Assembly: GCA_022393335.1 (NCBI GenBank)
Contig: JAJEKB010021931.1
Location: 1 to 64,000 of the forward strand
DNA: 64,000 nt
Direction of reading: 5' to 3'
DNA from: Macrotrachela quadricornifera
Lineage: Eukaryota > Rotifera > Eurotatoria > Philodinida > Philodinidae
Both the position numbers and the translations under genes were made by a program. This document shows, piece after piece, positions 47,101 to 55,876 of the stretch (position 1 is its first letter; each line of letters starts with the position of its first letter). The notes beneath the pieces were generated by a model. That model did no database searches, was not told the origin of the DNA, and was given only the letters and a program-made list of their open reading frames with translations.

Positions 47101-48221
47101 CAATTCTGATGGGGGCGAGAAATCACCCTTACCCGCCCTGGTCTCTTCAGCAAAACATAATTTATCATATGTTCTTCAATTCGCGGTAAAGTGTCTATAC
47201 GCGCAGCTGTCGTGCGCATAATTGTCTGCGCGTAAGTGTCGGGGCGCAATTGTTATGCGCGTAAATGTCGGTCAATCGTAGAAAGTTATTGTTATGTATA
47301 TGTTACTTCAAATCAGATTTCTTGAAAAACAAAAGTATTTTACTGATGGACGTTTAATATATCCATGGACACCTTGAGAAAGTTTCTTTTTTCTAGTTCA
47401 AAATAGATGCACCTAAGGCACCCACAGCAACCACGAAACCAGTAACCACCAATCGTGAAATCCGTGATAAGCAGAAACAAGAAACACGACGGGATGAGAA
47501 AATTTTTACCCATGGTGATTTTTCTGACATTGTTGCTGATATCAAAACTGAGACACATGGTTGTATTGATTCAGTCATATCGGAAGATGTAGCTGCTTGC
47601 CATGACACTTTAAGTAACATTAGCATTCAAACGAATCAGCTCCTTCAGCAAGCATTTGCTGCTATCTCGAGCCAAGAAAAACAAGCGATTGCTGCACTTG
47701 TTGCTCAACAGGAAAAGTTAGTTAATGATGTTTTAGTTGAAGGAAAGAAACAAGCCGATGAATATGATAAGGATTATCACAAGTTGATACAAGATTTCAT
47801 TAAAGAGCTGGAGCTGGAGATGATTATGCACTTAGATCTATTACAGACCGATATGGATCAGCAAAGACGCACAATATTCACTGTTTCAGAAAATATTATA
47901 GAACAGATCACCAACCAAGCACACAGCGCAAGACAACAAGTTCATCAAACTTTAGAAGCTGCTGCCCGACAACAAATCAACCGCCAACTCAATAATTTGC
48001 ATACCTTGATGATGAATACAGAAAAGCAACCTCTCGGATTTGAGCAAGTGAAACAGATTAATCTTAAAATTTATTCGACTACCGGAATCAAGGATGGTAA
48101 TCCATGTGACAAAATCCCGGATAGAAATCAGTTTGTTCAAGACATTGAACAAGCTAAGCCGAATCATACGAAGAAGAGAACTGTTTATATAGGAATCGAT
48201 GGTAATCATCCTCTACCATGA
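41139..48221 (+). CDS. Coiled-coil protein of unknown function, three exons
   Basis: Exons 41139-41432, 41601-41744 and 47397-48221 give 420 aa; all junctions are phase 0 with GTAAGG donors and TTTTTTCTAG acceptors. It starts MGFGSS, so an N-terminal myristoyl anchor is possible but unproven. Exon 1 ends and exon 2 contains a repeated motif (SSQIPP, then PID-GSLERI and a final FE). Exon 3 is charged and glutamine-rich, with long predicted coiled coil (QQAFAAISSQEKQAIAAL, HSARQQVHQTLEAAARQQ), and ends RTVYIGIDGNHPLP. Intron 1 (168 bp) and intron 2 without its insertion (166 bp) are near-identical, showing tandem duplication of an exon-intron unit. Intron 2 is now 5652 bp because of a nested transposon block. 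I do not recognise the family. Confidence 0.75.
42392..42407. repeat. Poly-C tract (16 C)
   Basis: Homopolymer run in otherwise AT-rich DNA; its length in the assembly is uncertain. Confidence 0.85.
42495..42715. repeat. TTAATTAA-rich repeat tract
   Basis: Some ten copies of a TTAATTAA/TTGATTAA core at about 20-25 bp spacing, with gattaat and tttaattaat variants. Low-complexity, no coding potential. Confidence 0.7.
43137..44540. repeat. Palindrome with two 685-bp arms
   Basis: Left arm 43137-43821, spacer of 34 bases (43822-43855), right arm 43856-44540. Arms have equal length, and every segment I compared (including a run of ten A against ten T) is an exact inverse, so identity is at or near 100 percent. 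There is no coding frame. A transcript would form a 685-bp hairpin. Confidence 0.93.
44541..45179. other. Non-coding interior of the nested element
   Basis: No gene recognised; ordinary AT-rich sequence between the palindrome and the following direct repeats. Confidence 0.4.
45180..45480. repeat. Direct repeat, about 180 bp period
   Basis: Two diverged copies starting at about 45180 and 45360 share cacagacacac/cactgacacat, ttttcg..a.tgtcata and ttagcgtcatttt.tagc.c-type blocks. Confidence 0.6.
45590..47045. repeat. Dispersed direct repeat pair with GACGGACGG core
   Basis: 45590-45790 and 46840-47045 align over about 200 bp. Both contain cttgacggatc-like, gagatattgat, acaaaatttca, aagttatcgtg.aaacgg and a final ctttttgagtacacaaaaag. 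The sequence between the copies has no recognised gene. Confidence 0.7.
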
Positions 48222-48624
48222 ATGTTTTCTTTTCTTTCGATAATTTTCCTCCGTTTTTTTGAACAAATACACCTCCGATTACTTGCTACTGCCAATTACA
48301 TACGAGTGTCATTGAGTCAATAAAGATACATGTATTCCTTTTGAACTTTGACCAAAGGTTTGCATGAATACAGGGTTGGGTATAACGTTTTGCACAAGTA
48401 ATAAGGCATTAGGTACAAGTGCAGACAAATATGATTAATATAGCAGTCAGTTAGACCTTTATACAACACCAACACATAGAATACATCAGTACTTCGCCTA
48501 TCGAGAAGACTACCACGCTCTATTTTTGCGACTATTTAATCAACGTAATCACTCGATTTCGAAAAGGCAGACACCTATAGACAGTCATGTAGCAGATGAG
48601 GATTGTTATTGTAGACAGGTGATG
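48222..48624. other. Non-coding DNA downstream of the coiled-coil gene
   Basis: 3'UTR and spacer with no recognised feature. Confidence 0.5.
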
Positions 48625-49226
48625 GACTACTGCCCTTTACAAAATAAAAGGCGGGTGGGTATTTTTTTGAATAACTTTTGATCAGAACAAGATAGAGAGC
48701 TGCGGTTTTCACCGTTGGAAAGAGCAGATGAAAACGCATCAATTCGTATGAGACAATGACTTCTAACCTGGACTTTTGAAACTTCTTACAATAATTCTAT
48801 AAAAAAGCCTAAAAAGACAGGTCTGATTTTTCTAACAAAAAGAAAAAAAAATATAAAAAAACTAGGTTTTTTTATAGAAACTACTGGCAAAACAGCCTCA
48901 AATTGCCCGATATCGCACCGAGAACTTCCAAAGCACTAAAGTTTTCAATCAAGTCTTGGAAACAGTTTTGTAGCTGGTCAGCCCCTGACTCTAATTCCCT
49001 CGTTAAGGTTTAAGATTTCTTTTATCTTCATAGAGCAACCGTCTGTTCTTTCACGATGAGCATAGATCACTATTTGTTTATGAAATAAGTCTCAACAATT
49101 TCATATGAATCGATGCGCTGGATCAGCCTCTTTCCAATGATGAAAACCGCAGCTCTCTATCTTGTTCCAACAAAAAGTTATTCAAAAAATACCCATTCGC
49201 CTTTTATTTTGAAATGGGCATTAGTC
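48625..49226. repeat. Foldback element, family 1, copy 2
   Basis: The left arm begins gactactgccc (48625) and the right arm ends gggcattagtc (49226). Between them the arms share aaaataaaaggcg, gggtatttttt, aacaagatagagagctgcgg and ttttca.c.ttggaaagag. Flanks AGGTGATG (left) and AGGTGTAG (right) could be an imperfect 8-bp target duplication. It has the same arms as the older copy at 20612-21090. Confidence 0.8.
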
Positions 49227-49299
49227 AGGTGTAGATTGTTCGAGATAAATGATTGAATTGATGAAATGTCATTAAATGTGTTGTATAAATGAGCATTTT

Positions 49300-49900
49300 G
49301 ATTTTCATCTCTGTAGAAAAGAAACGATTCTTAAAAATGGGGAAAGAATTCTGTATTAAGCATGAACTTTTTTCTACGGAGAAAGGATCAGATATTTTGC
49401 TTACCAATGGAAACGAGGGTTAGACAACTTCTTCAGCGGTGACAAAAATGATTGTTTTAAGCGGAAAAAGGCTCCCCATGGAAAATGAATTTCTCTTTCT
49501 AATAAAAAAATACCGTTGCAATCTCAATTCATTCATTCAATAAACTTCTAAGTTACCGTATGATAAATGCTTTTGACACATGGAAAAACGAATTCCTATG
49601 AAGGAGAAATGATTCGATATTATATCTCAATGAACATACACTTCTTTTTCGCTCGCGGAATAATAAAAATCAATCGAAATCATGGTATTTTTCATAGGAA
49701 AAATGCTTTTGAAACATTGAAAAATGAATTTGTAAAATATAAAAACGCTTTTATATTCGATTTAAATATACTCATATATACTTTTTAGCTATAGGAAAAA
49801 TGAAAATTAATAGGAATAATGATTTTCTTCATAGGAAAAATTCTTTCGAAACATTGAAAAATGAGTTTTAATGTTGGAAAAATGGTTGTAACGGGCGGCC
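49300..49900. repeat. Degenerate repeats around gaaacattgaaaaatga
   Basis: The segment ggaaaaatgcttttgaaacattgaaa-like recurs about every 80-140 bp in several versions between 49440 and 49880. The open frame at 49567-49788 is part of this and is not judged a gene. Confidence 0.55.
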
Positions 49901-50049
49901 CAGATTAAATGAAGGATTTAGTATTTTAGAGATTTCTTTCTTATTTTCTCTTACGATAAAAAAATCTTTTTTACCAAAAGATGGATCTTGAAATTCTCTA
50001 CAAACCCATATACTTTCAAAATGAAAACCTACTTTAAAAATATTAAAAA

Positions 50050-50945
50050 AAATAAACAGTAATATCGTACAAGTAACGCTCGTCTGAAGACTCGCTCAGC
50101 TCTTTCTTGTAGAAATCATGTTTTGTAAATTACCGTCAAGCTATTCATTTATAAAATTTTAAAAAATCGAAGTCAGATTCAAGTCTCTGGACATTAACGG
50201 CCGTTGACCAAACTTCATAAAAAACAAATGCTTTTTGTTAAAAATTTATTGTTTGTTTAAAAAATTGATCGTCAAAAAAATTTCGAAAAACTAACATCAG
50301 ATTCGAGTTCCTCGACCCCGATTACCCTTTGGTCAAGTTTTATAGAAAATATGAATAAAATGTTTTTTTGACCTTTTGCGGACATACAAGCAATCAATCA
50401 ATCAGACAATTTATGTTTCTAAGACTTTTCTCTACGAGAAAGAGAACAAGTAACGCTTGTCTAAAGACTCGCTCTTCTCTTTCTCGTAGAAATCGTGTTT
50501 CTAAACTATCATCAAGCTATTCACTTATAAAATTAAAAAACCCGAAGTAAGATGTAAGTTCCTCAACCTCACCTGCCTTTGACCAAACTTCATAAAAACA
50601 AATGTTTTTCATTAAAAATTTGTCGTTTATTTAAGAACTTGAGCCTGAAAAATTTCTAGAAAACTGACTTCAGTTTTGGATTCCTCGACACCGTTACCCT
50701 TCGGTCAACCCTTATAAACAAAACTTTTTTTGCAAAAAAAGTGATCCTTTGTGTAAAAAAATGCTCCTCAAAAAAATTTTAAAAAACTAACATCAAATTG
50801 GGATTCCTGGGCCCCGATTACCTTTTGGTTAAGTTTTATAGAAAATATTAGTAAAATGTTCTTTTGACCTTGTGCGGACATACAAGCAAGCAATCAAGCA
50901 GACAATTTATGTTTGCAAGACTCTTCTCTACGAGAAAGAGAATAA
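50050..50945. repeat. Compound tandem repeat (about 110-bp units in a 380-490-bp higher unit)
   Basis: Higher units start with caagtaacgct.gtct.aagact at about 50067 and 50446, and each ends with cggacatacaagcaa and cttttctctacgagaaagag. Smaller units share tggtcaa..tttataaa and ttcctcgac.ccg.tta.cctt. Related units reappear at 54500-54970. Confidence 0.75.
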
Positions 50946-51039
50946 AATGCTTAGCTTTCAAACTAATTAGTTACGCATAGTGAATCCCCATATTTTGTAT
51001 TCCAAATTTTCATTACTCACTTCACTGTATTAAAAAAAC

Positions 51040-51430
51040 AAAACAAACGAAACGATACAGCGAGAAAAGCTGTACAATTATATAAGCCTGATTATCTAAT
51101 AATTGTATCTTTTACTCTCAAAATGTACATAACTTTGAGCAATCAAATTTCGACAATGCAATATGAACGCTTTTTGAGTACACGATGAATTTGATTTTTC
51201 TTATTTCATCCCATTATTGTTTTATGTGCTTTATTAAAAAGAAAAAATTACGCCATAAGATGCAGCGTGAAAAGCTCTACAATTTATCAAGAACAATCAT
51301 AAGAAAATAATATGGAAAAAAAATAAATTCATCATGTACTTTGAAAGAACTCCTTCCCATGCAGGCAAAATCTGATTGCTCAAAGTTATGTCGATTGTGA
51401 GAGCAAAAGATGCAATTATTCCCTCGAGTG
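51040..51430. repeat. Foldback sequence, family 2
   Basis: Inverted halves: aattgtatcttttactctcaaaa and aactttgagcaatcaaattt (left) against their inverses at 51360-51420. The cores gatgcagcgtgaaaagctct and gatacagcgagaaaagctgt link it to the foldback at 37944-38916, which has gatgcagcatgaaaagctct. Confidence 0.7.
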
Positions 51431-51489
51431 GAAGGAGGGTGTAGTGAGAAAAAAATGGAAATGCGTTTGTATGTATGTTTGTCGCGGGT

Positions 51490-51690
51490 CAAAAAAACAT
51501 TTTTGGAGTCATAGGTCAAAAGTCAAAAAAACATTTCTGGGGTCATAGGTCAAAAGTCAAAAAAACATCGGTGACTCATATGCAGAGGTCAAAAAAAAAC
51601 ATCGATGACTCTATACAGAGGTCAAAAAAACATCGGTGACTCATATGTAGAGGTCAAAAAAACATTGATGAGTCATTCTCAATCCTGAAA
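51490..51690. repeat. Tandem repeat of about 33 bp, six copies
   Basis: The unit is ggtcaaaaaaacat followed by cggtgactcatatgcaga or a variant; the first two copies carry gg.gtcataggtcaaaa instead. Confidence 0.85.
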
Positions 51691-51764
51691 GGATAAGTCT
51701 CCACACCGTAAAATACTGGTCAGTTTGTTCGCAATTTGATTGGCCAATTTTATCAACGAATCAG

Positions 51765-51860
51765 ATTTTAGCTATGGAAAAAATTAACCAACCAGATTTT
51801 AGCTATGGAAAAAATTAACCAACCAGATTTTAGCTATGGAAAAAATTAACCAATCAGATT
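51765..51860. repeat. 31-bp tandem repeat, three copies
   Basis: Exact or near-exact copies of agattttagctatggaaaaa with attaaccaacc. Confidence 0.9.
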
Positions 51861-51879
51861 CTACCTGCCTTCTGTTTTA

Positions 51880-52045
51880 CTAAAAATTTATATTTTCGCG
51901 AAAAATTTTATTTTTTGTTTGCCAAAAGTTTATTTCTTCACTCAAAAATTTATATTTTTACCAAGAATTAATGTTTTTACTGAAATTTTTTATTTTTTGC
52001 CAAAAACTTATTTTTTCAGCAAAATTTTATATTTTGCCAAAATGA
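51880..52045. repeat. Short AT-rich repeats
   Basis: About seven degenerate units of ttt.ttttgccaaaa.ttta type, 20-25 bp each. Confidence 0.6.
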
Positions 52046-52499
52046 CTCATCGTCTGTACAGTTCTTTGTCTGGTGACCCATCGTCATCGTATAAAAAAGG
52101 AAACATTATATGTTCGTTTTTTTCAAATCTGAAAGTGACTTTGTTTCCTCGACTGAAGAGAGGGTCATATGAAAAAAAATAGTTTGCTTGTCGCCGGGAT
52201 CAAAGGTCAAAAAAACATGTTATTAGAAAAATCACTCGAAGACCACACTTCGAGCTCAACTCGACGCTTACTGTTAGACCGAAGCTTTTTGGGGTCTGGG
52301 AATCGAATGGTACTATTAGTTTTTGAATTTTTCCAAAATAATTTTTTTTTTGTTTTGCTAAAAAAGGGGTTTTCCTTCGACTGAAGGGAGGGTGATATGG
52401 AAAAAAGTGAAATGCGTTTGTGTGTGTGTTTGTGCCAGGAGTCAAAAAAACATCGAGTTAAAAAAAAACTAAAAGACCACAAAAATTAACCTTCCGAGA
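52046..52499. repeat. Dispersed repeat with ctcgactgaagggagggt motif
   Basis: Copies of cctcgactgaagagagggtc with an A-run and ggtcaaaaaaacatgtt occur at about 52145 and 52376, with relatives at 51430, 54235 and 54388. Open frames across it shift between copies. Confidence 0.6.
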
Positions 52500-52931
52500 A
52501 AGGTTTTTGGCATCGGGGTATGATACTTGATCAACACCATTGTTGATTGTGGTAGTACCTGAATTGATCAATGGATGTTAAGAATTGGTGAGGTTTGATA
52601 TTTTTCATAGAAAAAAAGTGTTTTTTTCACGAATTACGGTTTTCATCATGGTGTATGATGAACACCATTGCTTATTGTGGTGGTACCTGAATTGATCAAT
52701 TCATGTTAGGAATTGGTGAGGTTTGGTATTTTTTGTGGAAAACAAGCAATTTTTGACGAATTAAGGTTTTTAACATGGTGTGTGATGAGCACCATTGCTT
52801 ATTATGATGGCATCTAAATTGATCAATTGATGTTAGGAATTGATGAGGTTTGGATTTTTTGTGGGAAACAAGCAATTTTTGACGAATTAAGGTTTTCACC
52901 ATGGTGTGTGTTGAACACCATTGCTTATGGT
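52500..52931. repeat. Tandem repeat of about 126 bp, four copies
   Basis: caccat(tg) begins at about 52535, 52665, 52790 and 52916. Units share gaattgatcaat, gttaggaattg and gacgaattaaggtttt. The array is cut by the hAT insertion and resumes at 54161 (ttatggtggttatacctga). Confidence 0.88.
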
Positions 52932-53286
52932 CATGGGCGGGCCCACGAAAAATTTTTAGGAGGAGCAATAAAAAAATTTTCATTTCTCGATAGTGCACTT
53001 TTTCTTTCATCGTACATACACCCACCATTTTTCGAATTTTTGAAACCATTCTCATTGCAATTTACAAAACGTAGACTTTCTATGAGTTTTCTGTTATGGT
53101 ATGATGAGTCTCATTTATAATTTCTGTTTTTTGAAAGACTTCTTAAGGAGTAACAGTGGAATTGAATGTGGTGATTATGATCAAATCGCGTTGCATCCTA
53201 ATTTTTATCTGTTTTAATTTATTCTTTTCAATAATGTTTATACAAAAGAAAAATGTTAAATAAGAACAAAGAAACGAAACTATTTT

Positions 53287-53589
53287 TTAGCTCGAAAAAA
53301 GTCTGTTCCGAGTGTCATTCTTCGTAACGAAGTTTGTCACGATTTCATCGAAATCAATTGTGACTTTTCTTTCAATATTGACCAATACCAACGCAGATAA
53401 GCGTTCTTCACCTATTGTATCTCTCATATAGGTTTTGAGCCTTCTCAAGCACGAAAAACTTGTTTTGCATCCACACACGATAACAAGAATTGTCCATAAA
53501 ATTCGTAACAATTCATTCATTGCTGGTAGAACTAGATGAAAATTTTTCTGTTTTGTGAAATAAAAGTTGAGTGTGCCTTTTTCAGACAT
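53287..53589 (-). pseudogene. hAT transposase, C-terminal dimerisation fragment
   Basis: 100 codons on the minus strand. LPAMNELLRILWTILVIV followed by CLRRLKTYMRDTIGEERLSA and LVNIER matches the hAT family dimerisation domain of ZMYM-like transposases. The usual SAS-ER sequence before CLRRLK is altered to CGC-TS. The N-terminal zinc finger and catalytic core are absent from the element, so it is non-autonomous. Confidence 0.85.
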
Positions 53590-53730
53590 GCTTTGAAAGA
53601 GTTTAAGTGATACCCCAGATCAATGCGCGAAACAATGCCTTATATAGATAGAGAGAGGAACAAGGGAGAGAGAGAGAGAAGATAATGAATGAACACAATA
53701 TTTCCTCCACATATTTTATCTTTTTTTCTC

Positions 53731-53841
53731 TTTCTGCGAACTATTGATTGCTTCTATATATGTATACCTTTATCTTCTTGTCTAGTCTAGACAAGAAGAT
53801 AAAGGAATATATATATAGAAGCAATCAATAGTTCACAGAAA
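53731..53841. repeat. Near-perfect palindrome inside the hAT element
   Basis: Arms of about 55 bases centred on CTTGTCTAG-T-CTAGACAAG, with a few mismatches (gtatacc against ggaatat). Confidence 0.9.
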
Positions 53842-54215
53842 GAGAACACAGTGAATGTTACCGTATGGAGAGGAAAATAAAGTGAATACAGTGAGAGATG
53901 TCATATGGAGAGAAAGAGAATATATCGAATGATATACTGATCTCTAACAGACGTATAAGTGACAGAAGAGCGAATAACTCAGTGTTTCAAATCGATCAGA
54001 AGCATAGGCAATTTAAAACAGCTTTACACCTCCATGAATCTGGCGATCATTTAAGAAAAAAACTTTACCAGTGCTGAGGGCAATAAAACCTTATTGCCCT
54101 CCCAAAAATTTTTCAGCAGGGACAATTGCCACCCCTCGCCCTCAGGCTGGCCCGCCCATGTTTATGGTGGTTATACCTGAAGTGATCAATGGAGGTATAT
54201 AGTAGTATTAACTTC

Positions 54216-54980
54216 GTTAGAAGCGTTTATTCCTTCCACTGAGGGGACGACGATAGGAAAAAACTAAAATGAGTTTCTGTGTCTGCGGCTGGTCGCAGGC
54301 CCGATCTAAAAAATATTTGTTTGACGCAAATGATGTCGAGGTTGAGGAATTCGGATCTGACATTAGTTTTTCACAAAAGATATTCTCTCGACTGATGGGA
54401 AGGTCATATGAAAAAAAACAGTTTGCTTGCTGGTTTGTCGTTGGGATCAAAGGTCAAAAAAACCTGTTCATAGAAAAATCGATCGAAGAATCGCAACTTT
54501 AAGGTCAACTTGACGGCGTACGTTTGACCAAAGGCTTTCGAAATCGGGGAATTGAGTGGCATATTAATTTTTTAAAATTTCCAAATGAATTTTTTATGTC
54601 ATATAAGGGTTTTTTAAAGAAAATAATGATTTTTTATAAAATTTGACCAAAGATTCTTCTGGGTCAGGGAATCGAATAGCATTATTAGTTTTTAAATTTT
54701 TTCAAATAATTTTTTTTGCTTAAGAAATGATTTTGCAAAGAAAATAATAACTTTTAACAAAGTTTTACCAAAGTAACCGAGGTCGAGAAATAGATTGGTG
54801 ATGCAAGTTTTTTAAAACTTTTTTGAGATTAATGTTTTTACACAAAAGAAAGATTGTTTTACAAAAAGAACTTTTTTTATAAAATTTGATCAAAGGTAAT
54901 TGACGTCGAGAACTTAAATGGACTTTACTTGCTGTTATATTATTTTTCTATAAAACTAGAAAGCTGAATTGTAGAAAAAT
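54216..54980. repeat. Degenerate repeats related to the 50-kb array
   Basis: Units of about 110 bp contain ttgaccaaag, tcggggaatcgaatagc and aaaataat.atttttta; four or five can be followed between 54500 and 54970. The proximal part carries the ctcgactgatgggaaggtc motif. Confidence 0.65.
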
Positions 54981-55011
54981 AATGTCAGTTGAGAAAAAAG
55001 TTTGATACATG

Positions 55012-55705
55012 GAACGGCTAGCCCTGGGTGGCGCCGACGAACAACTAGCCGTTCTCTCTAACAGCTATGAAATTTGTGTTTCAAAGAAGACTTCAAGAAT
55101 TATGAGAGTTTTATGAAACGCATTGTCTCGGAGCTGCAATCGTAATCGAAATTGAGCGGAATACTGGGCTACCAAAGAATAGGTAAATGGTTTCGGTGTC
55201 TGAAGTTTGGGGAGAATAGTGTATTTTAGTTACCTGTTCTAAGGAAAATCAGTGAGCATTTTGAGAGAAGCGAATAATGGCAGAATTAAGTGGTTAAAAG
55301 GCAAAGCTTCGCTACCCTATAAAGTTTGATATATGGAACAGCTAGCCATGAGTGACACCCCGGAGGGGCGCCGACGAACGACTAGCTGTTCCTCTGTAGC
55401 TAGGCATAGGAGCTGTGCTCCAATAGAGATATAGAAAAATATCTCAAGGGATAATTTGTCGCATATTACATGATATTCGTGGTAACGGTATGAGCAGAAT
55501 GACAACATATTGAAAACGTGCAGTTTTGTCTCAGATGCAAAATGGGGCCGGAGTCATTGTGTGATACTAGAAGTCAACTGATGAGTGCATTCTGTGACAA
55601 TTTTGACTAGTTTCTTGAAATAATTGAAACGTGCAAAAGGCAAATGAGAACTATGAATTATCACTTGCTCAATAAAGCCTGGTCGGTGGAACGGCTAGCC
55701 GTTCC
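55012..55705. repeat. Three related GGCTAGCC hairpins
   Basis: GGAACGGCTAG...CTAGCCGTTC (55012-55054), GGAACAGCTAG...CTAGCTGTTCC (55335-55392, with compensating change) and the uninterrupted palindrome GGAACGGCTAGCCGTTCC (55688-55705). The first two share ggcgccgacgaac in the loop. Spacing is about 323 and 353 bp. Confidence 0.8.
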
Positions 55706-55876
55706 TATAACTTACCGCGAAAATTTTGTTTTAGTATAGACTCAAATGAATCATTTGTAAATTGATTCTTAGCAGTTTAAACCAATGTCGTTACTATTAA
55801 ATGATCAGGATCATACTAAGGAGGTAAGCCTAAAAAATTATGTATTCTTTAAGCAAAATTTATGTTTAATAAACTG

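Larger units (their letters stand above)
43050..47140. mobile_element. Nested inverted-repeat element with CAGGGCGGGTAAGG ends
   Basis: Terminal inverted repeats of about 88-95 bp: the left from CAGGGCGGGTAAGGGTGATT (43050), the right ending as its inverse (47140). Both share ctcgcccccatc and attacattcgaataaggaa with one or two differences. CAGGG-type ends recall hAT elements, but no 8-bp duplication is visible, so the class is unsure. No transposase. It lies within the 9-bp-duplication insert. Confidence 0.75.
41801..47277. mobile_element. Mutator-like insertion in intron 2, 9-bp target duplication
   Basis: GTAGAAAGT occurs directly on both sides (41792-41800 and 47278-47286). Comparison with the duplicated intron 1 shows the uninterrupted target, so the 5477-bp insert is precisely defined. 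The ends carry inverted, internally repeated motifs: CGACAATTACGCGCACGACA on the left, and on the right the inverse of CGACATTTACGCGCA, CGACACTTACGCGCAGACA and similar units of about 16-17 bp. Nine-base duplications are typical of Mutator-like elements; that class is inferred because no transposase is present. The interior holds a second element and a large palindrome. Confidence 0.8.
52932..54160 (-). mobile_element. hAT-type transposon remnant, 1229 bp
   Basis: Ends CATGGGCGGGCC (52932) and its inverse GGCCCGCCCATG-like (54160). Flanking 8-mers CTTATGGT (52924-52931) and TTTATGGT (54161-54168) differ by one base, as expected for a hAT target duplication of moderate age. The insertion lies within the 126-bp satellite, whose sequence continues on the other side. 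The interior encodes only the C-terminal part of a hAT transposase. Confidence 0.88.

Noticed and set aside
47340..47626. Minus-strand frames opposite exon 3 of the coiled-coil gene
   Set aside because: They are antisense shadows; the plus strand has the continuous, spliced, protein-like frame.
51490..51690. CRISPR-like array of 33-bp units
   Set aside because: The repeats are contiguous with no unique spacers, A-rich and degenerate; it is a minisatellite.
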